A stretch of 11,009 bases of DNA from Syntrophobacterales bacterium (GTDB lineage Bacteria > Desulfobacterota > Desulfobaccia > Desulfobaccales > 0-14-0-80-60-11), in assembly GCA_023229795.1 (NCBI GenBank), contig JALNYP010000094.1, positions 1 to 11,009 of the forward strand. Direction: 5' to 3'. Shown piece by piece: positions 1 to 7,585 of this stretch (position 1 is its first letter; every line of letters begins with the position of its first letter). A program made the position numbers and the translations under genes. Below the pieces are notes generated by a model. The model ran no database searches and had not been told where the DNA came from. It saw nothing but the letters and a program-made list of their open reading frames with translations.

Positions 1-114
1 GTCTTACAGCTCAACCTGTTTCGTACCTGCTCCTTGCAGGAACTTTTTGATCCGCCAGGCCCGGTGCCGGATAATATGAATGTTAATAATCAGTTAACCC
101 TGGCCTGGGCCTAG
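1..114 (+). CDS. Possible 3' end of a plus-strand gene (transposase-like tail), cut by the window edge
   Basis: Frame 1 is open from the first base through 37 codons to a TAG at 112-114. The peptide contains LNLFRTCSLQELFDPP, followed by a stretch rich in proline and asparagine that ends in LTLAWA. It has the look of the C-terminal tail of an IS4-type transposase, but that is an impression from memory with no catalytic motif in view. If real, it is the only plus-strand gene here, converges on the SGNH gene, and would put a mobile-element remnant at the edge of the polysaccharide locus. A chance open frame of this length is quite possible. Low confidence. Confidence 0.25.
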   Translation, partial: VLQLNLFRTCSLQELFDPPGPVPDNMNVNNQLTLAWA

Positions 115-164
115 CCGGACAGAAATGTTAGTGATAACATTGTGTTACCCTGAGGCTGGGTTTA
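79..164. repeat. Imperfect direct repeat with a small AT-rich hairpin, between convergent reading frames
   Basis: Two similar segments, 79-113 and 124-164, both begin AATGTTA, continue to GTTA(A)CCCTG and end near CTGGG followed by a TA. The second copy carries a perfect 7-bp inverted repeat, AATGTTA (124-130) and TAACATT (135-141), around a GTGA loop. No T-run follows on either strand, so it is not a convincing terminator. It could be the remains of a mobile-element end or ordinary intergenic sequence. The rest of 115-246 shows no gene that I can support. Confidence 0.25.
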
Positions 165-246
165 TGCGCAATACAAGCTACCCCCTCGGAGAAGCTGCAA
201 CGCGCCTTGCTGCTTCAAGTCTTATTCACCATTCGCAGTGAACGCC

Positions 247-1419
247 CTATTGAAGGTTAATCAGTTTAGGCCACAACGTATGAGCCAGACTTTGGGCAAT
301 CATATAGTTACCAATATCTGAATAATGACAACTATCAACGTAAACTTTTTCCTGAGTATCCATAAATAACATGCTGACATCATAGAAAAAATCCATATTT
401 TTAGCCTCTTTTATCACGGCCTTATAATATTTTTCAATTCCAAGATAATAGATATCGCTATTTTTATATCGTGATCCCCAATCCTTTATATACGTTGCCT
501 CAGTAGGTGAGATTTTGCGCTTTAAAAATGGAGCGAGGGTAGGCTGAAGAAATAAATAGTATTTGATGCCATAAAGCCTTAATCTTTCATGGGTGACCCG
601 ATGATTGACCAAGTAAACCTTGGCTGCCGCATCGATGCGATCGTTTGAGGGAATGGTTTGTTGGGTGACATCATTATTATTCGCTGAAAAATATTTCTGA
701 AAAATTTTTCCAAATGAGATGGCAATAACGGAATATCTTTTGAATAAATCTACAAGTATTCCCACTCCAGGTTCGATATTCTTGTTTACACTCTCTGTTA
801 GTTGATCATAATACGGCATCCAGTTGGGCTTCCACTCTTTATGACTTAAAGCGTAATAGGCATCATTCCTTCCATCTAACGCGATGATCATCTTAGGCTT
901 GAAATTTGGAAGGATTTTTCCGTCTATAAAAGATAATTCTTGATAACTCATATAGCCACACACTGCGGCATTAATGACTCTGAAATGGATCTTGTCAGTC
1001 TGTTGGTTCAGAATCTTTTCCAGATATGCCGCAATTGTCGAAACATTCGATGAGGCTCCCCGCCCTTCCACTGTGGAGCCTCCCACTAGGAAAATTAGAT
1101 ATTCATCAGGGCCTATTTCCTTTTTATATCCATTATCCACAAAACCATACTGATCGGTTTGCAGAGATGAAGGAAATCCAGGCAATTGAACTGTTGTGTT
1201 CGCCTTGTATTCAGTTAGGCCATATGGGGTGAACTTGGAGAAAGAAGTTTGATTAAAAATAAATGTTCGTCCATGGGTAAAATAATAAAACATATGTCCG
1301 GATATTTCCAAGATTAAAAAGAATGAGATAATAAATAAGACGATAGTTAATTTAGGATTACGTTCAAAGATATTACCGTTAGAATTATTTGGGGGAATAT
1401 TATTCATATAAGTTGGCAT
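247..1419 (-). CDS. Membrane-anchored SGNH/GDSL hydrolase-like protein, possible glycan O-acyl esterase or transferase
   Basis: The protein is 390 residues. A single hydrophobic segment at about residues 24-44 follows a short polar N-terminus and suggests a membrane anchor with the rest outside the cytoplasm. The SGNH blocks are all recognisable: VGGSTVEG (112-119) with Ser115 as likely nucleophile, Gly155 in the block II region, GRND (183-186) with Asn185, and DSCH (362-365) with the Asp/His pair. The family covers esterases, lipases and O-acetyl-transfer or removal enzymes of polysaccharides. A role in acylating or deacylating the neighbouring glycan is inferred only from location. The start at 1419 is uncertain: GGAAGG lies about 14 bases upstream, and Met5 (1407) is an alternative. 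Sampled 60-base blocks are about 27-32% GC, far below the other genes, which suggests separate acquisition. It has its own candidate promoter. Confidence 0.75.
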   Translation of the reverse strand: MPTYMNNIPPNNSNGNIFERNPKLTIVLFIISFFLILEISGHMFYYFTHGRTFIFNQTSFSKFTPYGLTEYKANTTVQLPGFPSSLQTDQYGFVDNGYKKEIGPDEYLIFLVGGSTVEGRGASSNVSTIAAYLEKILNQQTDKIHFRVINAAVCGYMSYQELSFIDGKILPNFKPKMIIALDGRNDAYYALSHKEWKPNWMPYYDQLTESVNKNIEPGVGILVDLFKRYSVIAISFGKIFQKYFSANNNDVTQQTIPSNDRIDAAAKVYLVNHRVTHERLRLYGIKYYLFLQPTLAPFLKRKISPTEATYIKDWGSRYKNSDIYYLGIEKYYKAVIKEAKNMDFFYDVSMLFMDTQEKVYVDSCHYSDIGNYMIAQSLAHTLWPKLINLQ

Positions 1420-1499
1420 TAATTAATAATTACCTTCCGCAATCCACCATTATTTGCACCATAATTCGGATCTTTACCGTCTACCCCCGACTTTTGATG

Positions 1500-1528
1500 A
1501 GTATATAGTTTATTGGATTTCTTGTCAG
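1500..1528 (-). promoter_or_regulatory. Candidate sigma70 promoter for the SGNH gene
   Basis: On the minus strand there is a -35-like CTGACA (1523-1528), a spacer of exactly 17 bases and a -10-like TATACT (1500-1505), each matching five of six consensus positions. Transcription would start near 1493 and leave a leader of about 75 bases before the ATG at 1419. The site lies in the 159-bp gap after the GT2 stop, the only sizeable gap between genes of this strand, so the SGNH gene may be transcribed independently. An imperfect inverted repeat at the GT2 stop (AGGTGA 1562-1567, TCACCT 1579-1584) lacks an adjoining T-run and is not called as a terminator. Confidence 0.45.
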
Positions 1529-1578
1529 ATCAAAAAACCGTTTCAGAGATGGGTTGCCTCCAGGTGACACTTCACAGC

Positions 1579-2505
1579 TCACCTCTTCTGCATGAGTGCC
1601 TTTTCTTTTTGCATAATCTGCAACGTAGCCCGCCATTCTCCCAGATGGAACCCGGCCCGTTCGATAATCCAAGCACCCAAAAAAGGCAGAAGGTCAGCCA
1701 TGCCTCTGGGAGAATGCCGGGCGGCCCTGGCACAAAGCAGTAACGCCGGGGCCAGGGTTATCAGGTAGACCGCCGACCGGAGCGTTTTCAAGAGATTCCA
1801 GATCACGATCTTGGAAAACGGCCATTTATCGAGGTAACGATGAACCTGAGGCGCCCCCGCCCCCCGCTCCTTGCGGCTGTACCAATAGCCGCCCCAGGAA
1901 CCAGGAGCCACGTGATCCACCACGATGCTGAGGTCCACTACCTTCCGGGCTCCGGCCTTCTTGAGCCCCTCGCCGAAAAAGCCATCTTCACCGGCGCAGA
2001 TGGGCACCGGGAATCCTGTGGGGAATAATCCCGCCGCAAGGGCGATATCTTTGCGGCAGGAGAACCCCTCGGTCCAGTTCATCCAGTCATAGTCGGGTGA
2101 TTCATAAGAGGCATCGCTGACGCAGCCGATGTAACGGGCGAAGAGGTCGTCCAGATTGGATACCTTGGCCATCACCAGGACGTAATCTGCGCCCTGTTCA
2201 TAATGAGGCGCCAGACGCCGGAGAAAATCAGGCCGGGGATGCACGTCGGCATTGAGAATGATGACGATTTCCCCCGCAGCTTCACGAATGCCGATATTCC
2301 TGGCCTCGCAGCGGCCGCCTCCCCCGGGATGAATCAGGCGGACGCCGCGATCCGCATAGCGCCGCACAATGTCCGGCGTGCGGTCCGTGGAATCATCCAC
2401 AACCATGATCTCTTTATCCGGATAATCGAGCCTGAGAAGAGCTTCCAGGGTCTCGATGATATCGTGCTCCTCATTGTAAGTGGGGATGATGATGCTAAAT
2501 TTCAT
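1579..2505 (-). CDS. Family 2 glycosyltransferase with C-terminal membrane segment
   Basis: The protein is 308 residues. It opens with the GT2/GT-A signature FSIIIPTYNEE (3-13), then VVDDSTD (35-41) for nucleotide binding, NAD (85-87) in the DXD metal position, and GED (172-174) as the likely catalytic base region. A hydrophobic segment at about 244-262, and perhaps a second at 271-288, suggests membrane association, usual for enzymes extending lipid-linked glycans on the cytoplasmic face. The frame stays open upstream, but the start at 2505 is chosen because the GT2 fold begins there, GAGGA precedes it, and its ATG overlaps the stop of the preceding GT4 gene as ATGA. It is the last gene of the tight run. 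The sugar transferred cannot be read from the sequence. Confidence 0.88.
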   Translation of the reverse strand: MKFSIIIPTYNEEHDIIETLEALLRLDYPDKEIMVVDDSTDRTPDIVRRYADRGVRLIHPGGGGRCEARNIGIREAAGEIVIILNADVHPRPDFLRRLAPHYEQGADYVLVMAKVSNLDDLFARYIGCVSDASYESPDYDWMNWTEGFSCRKDIALAAGLFPTGFPVPICAGEDGFFGEGLKKAGARKVVDLSIVVDHVAPGSWGGYWYSRKERGAGAPQVHRYLDKWPFSKIVIWNLLKTLRSAVYLITLAPALLLCARAARHSPRGMADLLPFLGAWIIERAGFHLGEWRATLQIMQKEKALMQKR

Positions 2506-3701
2506 GGTTTCCTCAGGCGTGCCAGCGCTCGCCTCAGACCTTGCAGATCTTCGGTGAAACTCCAGTGCCGGATGATCTCCAGGCTCCTGGCTCCCATCCG
2601 GCGACACCGGTCGGGGTCGCTGATAATGTCTGCCAGGGACCGGCCCAGAGCGATAATATCTCCTGCCGGGAAAATATAGCCATTTTCGCCGTTTTTCACA
2701 AGGTCCGGCCCGCACCCCACCTGGTCACTGACGATGACGGCCCGGCCGGCATTCATCACCTCATTGATTACCAGGCCCCAGGGCTCATACACCGAGGGCA
2801 ACACCAACACGTCGCACAGATCATAATATTGCGGCAGTTCCGTCTGGTTCTTGAATCCTAAAAATTTAATCGAACTCCAGTTGGTGGCCCCGGCGCGCTC
2901 TTCCAAGACCCGTCTCTGGTTGCCTTCCCCGATGAACACGAGATACGGACGCGGTTCCTGGACGCCATCGGGCGACATCCGGATATAAGCCTCCAGGAGA
3001 TCGATCCCCCGCTTGACCTGCGACAATTTGCTGGCATAGAGGATGACGGGGCGGCCCGGTTCCAGGCCGAGGATTTGCCGCAGGTGCTCCCGCTCCCCGA
3101 CCGCCGCCCTGGCCTGATCGCGAAAAAAGTCGTTATCCACCGCATAAGGCATAGAAAAGATGCGGTCCGCGGCGATGCCATAAGATCGGTAGTACTCGGC
3201 GTTGAGCCTGCCGATGGCCAGGAATCCGTCCCCGAGGCTCCCGAGAGCCCGGAAAAATAAGCTCTTGAGAATCCGTTTCAGGGGATGCCGGGGGGCGCTG
3301 ATGGCGGTGGCTTCATCGCGCACCAACACCTTGAGACCCCCGAATTTGGCCCGAATCATGGCGCGCCAATGGAACCAGCGATTGTAGCCATGCACCCAGA
3401 GAACGTCAAAATTGCCGCGCCGCAGTCGGCTCGCCAGGCCGTAGTTGAAAGGCCGCCAGAAGGATATCCCGTCTTTTGGTCCCAGAGCCGGCAGGATTTC
3501 ATGACGGTAGCCCCCGGTCAGGGGGATATCCCACGCCACCAAGGTGGCAAAGGATGGATCGAGATAGCTTTTCAAGGAAAAACCGCTGCAGAAGAATACC
3601 GTCAGATCGATGCCGGGCTCCGTGGCGATCCGGCGCAACAGGGGAGTCTGGTACTGGATCGGATGGGTCACCAGATAGGCTAACCGAATCCTAGGCTCCA
3701 T
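2502..3701 (-). CDS. Family 4 glycosyltransferase (GT-B fold)
   Basis: The protein is 399 residues. The N-terminal acceptor domain begins IRLAYLVTHPIQYQTPLL, a form common in GT4 enzymes of polysaccharide clusters. The C-terminal Glycos_transf_1 domain starts near residue 216 (GRPVILYASKLSQVKRG) and carries YLVFIGEG (253-260), IKFLGF (278-283) and the retaining-enzyme EX7E motif with Glu306 and Glu314 in YEPWGLVINE. It should use a nucleotide sugar to extend the lipid-linked repeat unit in the cytoplasm. The start at 3701 is preferred over the longer frame (3731) because GGAGA lies about 7 bases upstream and the family fold begins there; this gives an 11-bp overlap with the dehydratase gene. 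The 3' end overlaps the GT2 start by 4 bp. Donor and acceptor are unknown. Confidence 0.9.
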   Translation of the reverse strand: MEPRIRLAYLVTHPIQYQTPLLRRIATEPGIDLTVFFCSGFSLKSYLDPSFATLVAWDIPLTGGYRHEILPALGPKDGISFWRPFNYGLASRLRRGNFDVLWVHGYNRWFHWRAMIRAKFGGLKVLVRDEATAISAPRHPLKRILKSLFFRALGSLGDGFLAIGRLNAEYYRSYGIAADRIFSMPYAVDNDFFRDQARAAVGEREHLRQILGLEPGRPVILYASKLSQVKRGIDLLEAYIRMSPDGVQEPRPYLVFIGEGNQRRVLEERAGATNWSSIKFLGFKNQTELPQYYDLCDVLVLPSVYEPWGLVINEVMNAGRAVIVSDQVGCGPDLVKNGENGYIFPAGDIIALGRSLADIISDPDRCRRMGARSLEIIRHWSFTEDLQGLRRALARLRKP

Positions 3702-4662
3702 GCCCTGATCTCCGCTGCAGCTCGTCTTCAACCATCATGGCCACCACTTCGTTCATCCGGCGCGTGGCCTGCCAGCCGAAGGTCTCCCGGGCCTTCCGGG
3801 GATTGCCGCGACTGATGGCAATGTCGGTTGGCCGGAACAAACCCGGGTCTTGGGCCACATGCTCGCGCCAATCCAGGCCGACCTGGGCAAAAGCCGCGGC
3901 CACGAATTCCTTGAGCGAGTGGCTCTCGCCGGTGGCAATGACGAAATCATCCGGCTGCTCCTGCTGCAGCATGGCCCACATGGCTTCCACATATTCCGGG
4001 GCCCACCCCCAATCCCGCTGGATGTCAATATTTCCCAGCTGGAGTGGCTCCGGCGCGCCCGCGGCAATGCGGCAGGCCGCACTCACGATCTTTTTGGTGA
4101 CAAAACGGGCCGGTCGCAGGGGCGATTCATGGTTGAACAAAATCCCGGAACAGGCGAACAGGTCATACGCCTCCCGGTAGTTCGCCACTTCCCAAAACGC
4201 CGCGGCTTTGGCCACGGCATAGGGGCTGCGGGGGCGAAAAGGAGTGTCTTCAGCCGCCGCGTCCGCGATATCGCCAAAACATTCGCTGGAACAGGCGTTA
4301 TATAATTTTATGGGTTTTCCGGTAAACCTGATGGCTTCCAGGAGATTGAGGGTGCCCACGCTGATACTCTCCAGGGTTTCCACGGGCTGCTGAAAGGACA
4401 GGCCCACCGAGCTCTGTCCCGCCAGGTTGTAAACCTCATCGGGCTCGGCCTTGAAGAGACCCTGCAGCACACTGCGAAAATCGTTCAAGGATACGGACAA
4501 GACCTCGATGGCGTCACGAATCCCCAGACGGACCAGGTTGTCAAAGGACGCTATCTGGGCATCCCGTGAACTCCCCACCACCTGATACCCCTGGCTCAAT
4601 AAAAAGCGCGCCAAATAGGCGCCATCCTGTCCGGAAATTCCGCAAATAAGCGCTCTTTTCAT
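3691..4662 (-). CDS. gmd: GDP-mannose 4,6-dehydratase
   Basis: The protein is 323 residues, the length of the short bacterial Gmd form. It is an extended short-chain dehydrogenase with the NADP-binding GISGQDGAYLA (8-18), NLAGQSSVGLSF (79-90), CSSECFG (124-130) holding the Ser-Glu active-site pair, and SPYAVAK with Tyr148 and Lys152. ILFNHESPLR (174-183) and RDWGWAPEYVEAMW (216-229) are strongly Gmd-like. The reaction converts GDP-D-mannose to GDP-4-keto-6-deoxy-D-mannose, the branch point to GDP-fucose, GDP-rhamnose, GDP-6-deoxytalose and GDP-perosamine. None of the follow-up enzymes (Fcl, Rmd, Per) is in the window, so the final sugar is open. The start at 4662 follows the previous stop by 10 bp; a longer open frame from 4740 would add unrelated residues. 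Confidence 0.93.
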   Translation of the reverse strand: MKRALICGISGQDGAYLARFLLSQGYQVVGSSRDAQIASFDNLVRLGIRDAIEVLSVSLNDFRSVLQGLFKAEPDEVYNLAGQSSVGLSFQQPVETLESISVGTLNLLEAIRFTGKPIKLYNACSSECFGDIADAAAEDTPFRPRSPYAVAKAAAFWEVANYREAYDLFACSGILFNHESPLRPARFVTKKIVSAACRIAAGAPEPLQLGNIDIQRDWGWAPEYVEAMWAMLQQEQPDDFVIATGESHSLKEFVAAAFAQVGLDWREHVAQDPGLFRPTDIAISRGNPRKARETFGWQATRRMNEVVAMMVEDELQRRSGHGA

Positions 4663-4672
4663 AAAGTCCGCT

Positions 4673-5776
4673 TCAATCAGCTTCCCTGGATTTGACCACC
4701 CGGTGCAGGATATGGTGGCACCGCTTCTCAAAATTCTCAAACGAAAAATAATCCAGCCCCGCCGGGATGACCCCCCGGGGACGTTTTAAAGCTGCGAGAA
4801 TACCGGCCATAATCGCCTCGGGCTGACGCGGGTCCACCAGGATCCCCAAGGCTCCGTCCCGCAACGCTTCTCGGCTGCCATCCAGGGTGCTGCCCACGAC
4901 CGGAATGCCGCACGCCAGCGCCTCTAAGAAGACAAAACCAAATCCCTCACCCCGGCCCGGCATGACAAAGGCGTCGGCAAGACGATAGTGGTCGGCCTTC
5001 TCAGCTTCGGGGATGTATCCGGTGAATTTTACCCGGTCCGCCATACCCAAAGACCGGGCTTTCGCTTCCAGCCGCGGCCGATCATCACCATCGCCGACGA
5101 TTAGATAGGCGATCTGGGGAATTTCCTTTACCAGGGCCGGGAGCAAATCGATGACTTCATCGAAGCCCTTATACTGTTCCTGGGCGGACAGTCTTCCCAA
5201 CGTCAGCAAAACCGTCTTGCCATTGAGACCGTAGCGCTCGACCAGTTCCTGGGACTTGGGCCCCACCCCGTAATTTTTTGGAGCCACGGCGTTGGGCAGG
5301 AGAAAACTCGGTTTGGCATCTAAATGAGTCCACTCCAAGAATTTTTGTCGGGTGATGTCACTGATTGAGATAATAAAGTCTATCTTAGTGATCACGTACC
5401 CCATTATTTTACTTTTTATCGGATACCAGGCGTCAATACCATAAATTGTTAATAATAATGGCGCTCTGGTGATCAATTTAGCCCAAAATGCTAAAGGGAG
5501 TAACTTAATATGTCCACAGATAACCAGATCGAACTTGGCATCTTGCAGCAATAGCCTTATTATGGCCATGACATAGGCTAGCTGGTTCGCTAGGCCGCCG
5601 GTAAGGTAGGTAAGCTTTGGAGGGAATTTCTCCGGCGGACGGGGCATCCGCCGCGGCACAGCCACGATTTCGTCAACTTCGGGCGCGGCGCTGAGGGCTC
5701 TGAGAAAATCCCGATTATATTTGGCGATTCCCCCTATCCCGCCAAACGCGTCCGAGGCTAGAAATAAAATTCTCAT
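4673..5776 (-). CDS. Family 4 glycosyltransferase (GT-B fold)
   Basis: The protein is 367 residues. MRILFLASDAFGGIGGIAKY at the N-terminus is the glycine-rich acceptor-domain start of GT4 enzymes. The donor domain contains VLLTLGRLS (189-197), YLIVGDGDDR (224-233), VKFTGYIPEAEK (249-260) and an EX7E motif with Glu277 and Glu285 in GEGFGFVFLEALACG. The start at 5776 is chosen over an open frame from 5815 because the ATG overlaps the amidotransferase stop as ATGA and the motif begins there. No ribosome binding site is visible, so translation is probably coupled. A block coding about residues 66-145 is strikingly low in GC (about 37-38%) compared with the rest of the gene, which may be a recombinant segment in the acceptor domain. 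The sugar specificity cannot be deduced. Confidence 0.9.
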   Translation of the reverse strand: MRILFLASDAFGGIGGIAKYNRDFLRALSAAPEVDEIVAVPRRMPRPPEKFPPKLTYLTGGLANQLAYVMAIIRLLLQDAKFDLVICGHIKLLPLAFWAKLITRAPLLLTIYGIDAWYPIKSKIMGYVITKIDFIISISDITRQKFLEWTHLDAKPSFLLPNAVAPKNYGVGPKSQELVERYGLNGKTVLLTLGRLSAQEQYKGFDEVIDLLPALVKEIPQIAYLIVGDGDDRPRLEAKARSLGMADRVKFTGYIPEAEKADHYRLADAFVMPGRGEGFGFVFLEALACGIPVVGSTLDGSREALRDGALGILVDPRQPEAIMAGILAALKRPRGVIPAGLDYFSFENFEKRCHHILHRVVKSREAD

Positions 5777-6879
5777 CGCGCGGTGGTTTGATGCCGATAG
5801 ACGACCTTGGCCCAAAGGCGCCAGTCATGGTCCCCCTTGCCCCCTTCGGAGGAGACGGTTGAAGCCAGCCAGCGATTCACCGGCACCAGGAAACCGGATT
5901 TGGGGCGCTGCAAAACTTCAGCGGGCAAAGGCGGCTCCAGCCTGTTGACCATGTCCAGTTTTGTCGGCCGATGGCGGGTGGCCAGCAAAGGGGCAACCTG
6001 CCGCAACAGTTCGATATCCACCAACGGCACCCGAATCTCCAGGGAATGAGCCATGCCGGTCCAGTCCGCCACCCGCAGAAGTTGGTTCCACATATACCAT
6101 ACCATTTCTAGGGCCGCAACCTTCAAAAAATCATCCGGGATCAGGGGGATGGTTTCATTCAGATGCACCAACGGCTGTAACTCCCGCCAGCCGGCTCGGG
6201 CCAGATCCGGGTCCATGACTTCCGGCAGTTCCCAGGGCATGAAGAGCCCCCGCCTGAGCAGGTAAGCGCCTGCATAGCTGCCCCCGTATTCCAGTAACCC
6301 GGCATATTTCGGCGAGGTAAAATGCTTCAGCCAGGGGGCGGTGACCATGCGGAACACGTGACCTAAACCGGAAAAAGCCGCCAGCGGAGAAAAAGTTTGG
6401 ACCATCCGAGGGAGGTCCCGGAAACTGGGATAGCCGCCAAAGAGCTCATCTCCCCCAAGACCCGAAAGGGCCGTTTTCATGCCCGTGGCCGCTGCCGCCT
6501 TGGCGACGAAATACATGTTGGTCCCGTCCACGGTGGGTTGGTCCATCACCTCCAGGATGCGTTGGTAATCGCGGTAAAAATCCTCCCGGGTGATCCATTG
6601 CGTTTGATGCACCGTGCCATAGTGCGCGGCAATCCTGGCGGCATAGGCCGTCTCATCGTGCCCGCTGCCCCGCAATTCCTGAAAGCCCAGGGTGATGGAA
6701 TGCAGCCGCCCCGGTTCCCGGCTGGCCAGCCCGGTGAGGGCGCTGGAATCCAACCCGGACGACAGAAAGATGCCCACCGGGACATCGGCCACCAGGTGAT
6801 GCCTGGTACTGTCAACCAGGGCCCGGCCCAATTCATCCTGCACCGCGGCTTTATCGAACTGATTGCGTTCCGGCAGCAT
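5773..6879 (-). CDS. asnB: AsnB-type amidotransferase, C-terminal synthetase part (separate frame)
   Basis: This 368-residue frame is the ATP-dependent amide-forming half of an asparagine-synthetase-type enzyme. It has the PP-loop SSGLDSS (40-46), GGDELFGGY (142-150) and MAHSLEIRVPLVD (276-288). The preceding frame supplies the glutaminase half, and joined together the two give about 600 residues, close to a normal single-chain AsnB. The frame is closed upstream by TAA near 6918, and ATG at 6879 is the first methionine before conserved sequence; its upstream region has only a weak AGG three bases away. Such proteins in polysaccharide clusters are thought to amidate sugar carboxyl groups rather than make asparagine, which here is inference. 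Either a +1-type frameshift broke one gene, or the halves are made separately. Confidence 0.85.
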   Translation of the reverse strand: MLPERNQFDKAAVQDELGRALVDSTRHHLVADVPVGIFLSSGLDSSALTGLASREPGRLHSITLGFQELRGSGHDETAYAARIAAHYGTVHQTQWITREDFYRDYQRILEVMDQPTVDGTNMYFVAKAAAATGMKTALSGLGGDELFGGYPSFRDLPRMVQTFSPLAAFSGLGHVFRMVTAPWLKHFTSPKYAGLLEYGGSYAGAYLLRRGLFMPWELPEVMDPDLARAGWRELQPLVHLNETIPLIPDDFLKVAALEMVWYMWNQLLRVADWTGMAHSLEIRVPLVDIELLRQVAPLLATRHRPTKLDMVNRLEPPLPAEVLQRPKSGFLVPVNRWLASTVSSEGGKGDHDWRLWAKVVYRHQTTAR

Positions 6880-7585
6880 ACGCCTGTTCCAGCTCGGCGG
6901 GAATCGAGCAAAAATTTCTTAGTTCATGGCTGCCCCGAAGATCTTTGACCAATATTGATCCCGCGGGGAGCGCCCGGATCCCCTTGAACAGGGTGTAAGG
7001 TTCCGGCACATAGCCCCAGAGAAAGAACCCCGCGTGCCCCTCAGGCTGGGGGCTGGTATCCACCGCGCCCCCTGCTAACAGGGCTTTGACCTGAGAAGCA
7101 AACCGTAAAGTTCGGCCATCGTCCGCATAATAGAGCGGCTTGATCCCAAAGGGGTCCCGGGCCAAAAACAACTTTCCCCTGGGCCGGTCCCAGATGGCAA
7201 AGGCATACATGCCCCGGAGCCAATTGACAATTCCCAGGCCATGCTGCCGATACAAATGGAGCAAGACCTCGGTGTCGCTGTTGGAATGGAACCGGTGGCC
7301 CTGCCCTTCCAACTCCCGCCGAAGTTCCCGGTAATTATAGATCTCGCCGTTGAATACCACCCGCAGGGAGCCGTCGGCGGTGGCCATGGGTTGGGCGCCG
7401 GCGCCGCTCAAATCGATGATGGACAGGCGCCGGTGGGCTAGAGATACCCGGCCGTTCGGCGCCGTCCACAGACCGGCCCCATCGGGACCTCGCGGGATCA
7501 TGGCGTCGCGAATTTTCAGAATTTCCCCTTGGACTACTGGCGGGGCTGAATTACTGTAGGCAAAAATTTCGGCAATACCGCACAT
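6851..7585 (-). CDS. asnB: AsnB-type amidotransferase, N-terminal glutaminase part (frame broken after linker)
   Basis: The 244-residue frame is a complete class II (Ntn) glutaminase domain. Cys2 in MCGIAEIF is the nucleophile exposed after methionine removal, followed by RGPDGAG (33-39), AHRRLSIIDLS, FNGEIYNYREL and SDTEVLLH for glutamine binding. It would release ammonia for the synthetase half. The start at 7585 directly abuts the methyltransferase stop (TAA then ATG). The frame ends at TAA 6853-6851, inside the linker that normally joins the two domains, and overlaps the next frame by 29 bp. Removing one base near 6862 would join them in register (reading TQQFDKAA across the joint), with no conserved residues lost. 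A sequencing error, a real frameshift mutation or two cooperating polypeptides are all possible. Confidence 0.85.
   Translation of the reverse strand: MCGIAEIFAYSNSAPPVVQGEILKIRDAMIPRGPDGAGLWTAPNGRVSLAHRRLSIIDLSGAGAQPMATADGSLRVVFNGEIYNYRELRRELEGQGHRFHSNSDTEVLLHLYRQHGLGIVNWLRGMYAFAIWDRPRGKLFLARDPFGIKPLYYADDGRTLRFASQVKALLAGGAVDTSPQPEGHAGFFLWGYVPEPYTLFKGIRALPAGSILVKDLRGSHELRNFCSIPAELEQAYAAGTQSVR

Noticed and set aside
1529..1584. Possible terminator after the GT2 gene
   Set aside because: The only inverted repeat (AGGTGA/TCACCT) is at the stop codon, and the T-run lies more than 25 bases further on, so it does not form an intrinsic terminator.
1481..1672. Small 63-residue minus-strand frame spanning the GT2 3' end
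   Set aside because: Its first two thirds overlap GT2 coding sequence in another frame, and there is no motif or ribosome binding site.
2506..2715. Seventy extra N-terminal residues in the GT2 frame
   Set aside because: They overlap the GT4 coding end, look like an Arg- and Pro-rich shadow, and the GT2 fold with its ribosome binding site begins exactly at 2505.
6397..6948. 183-residue plus-strand open frame opposite the amidotransferase
   Set aside because: It lies wholly antisense to strongly conserved AsnB coding sequence, has no recognisable motif, and long antisense frames are expected in GC-rich genes.
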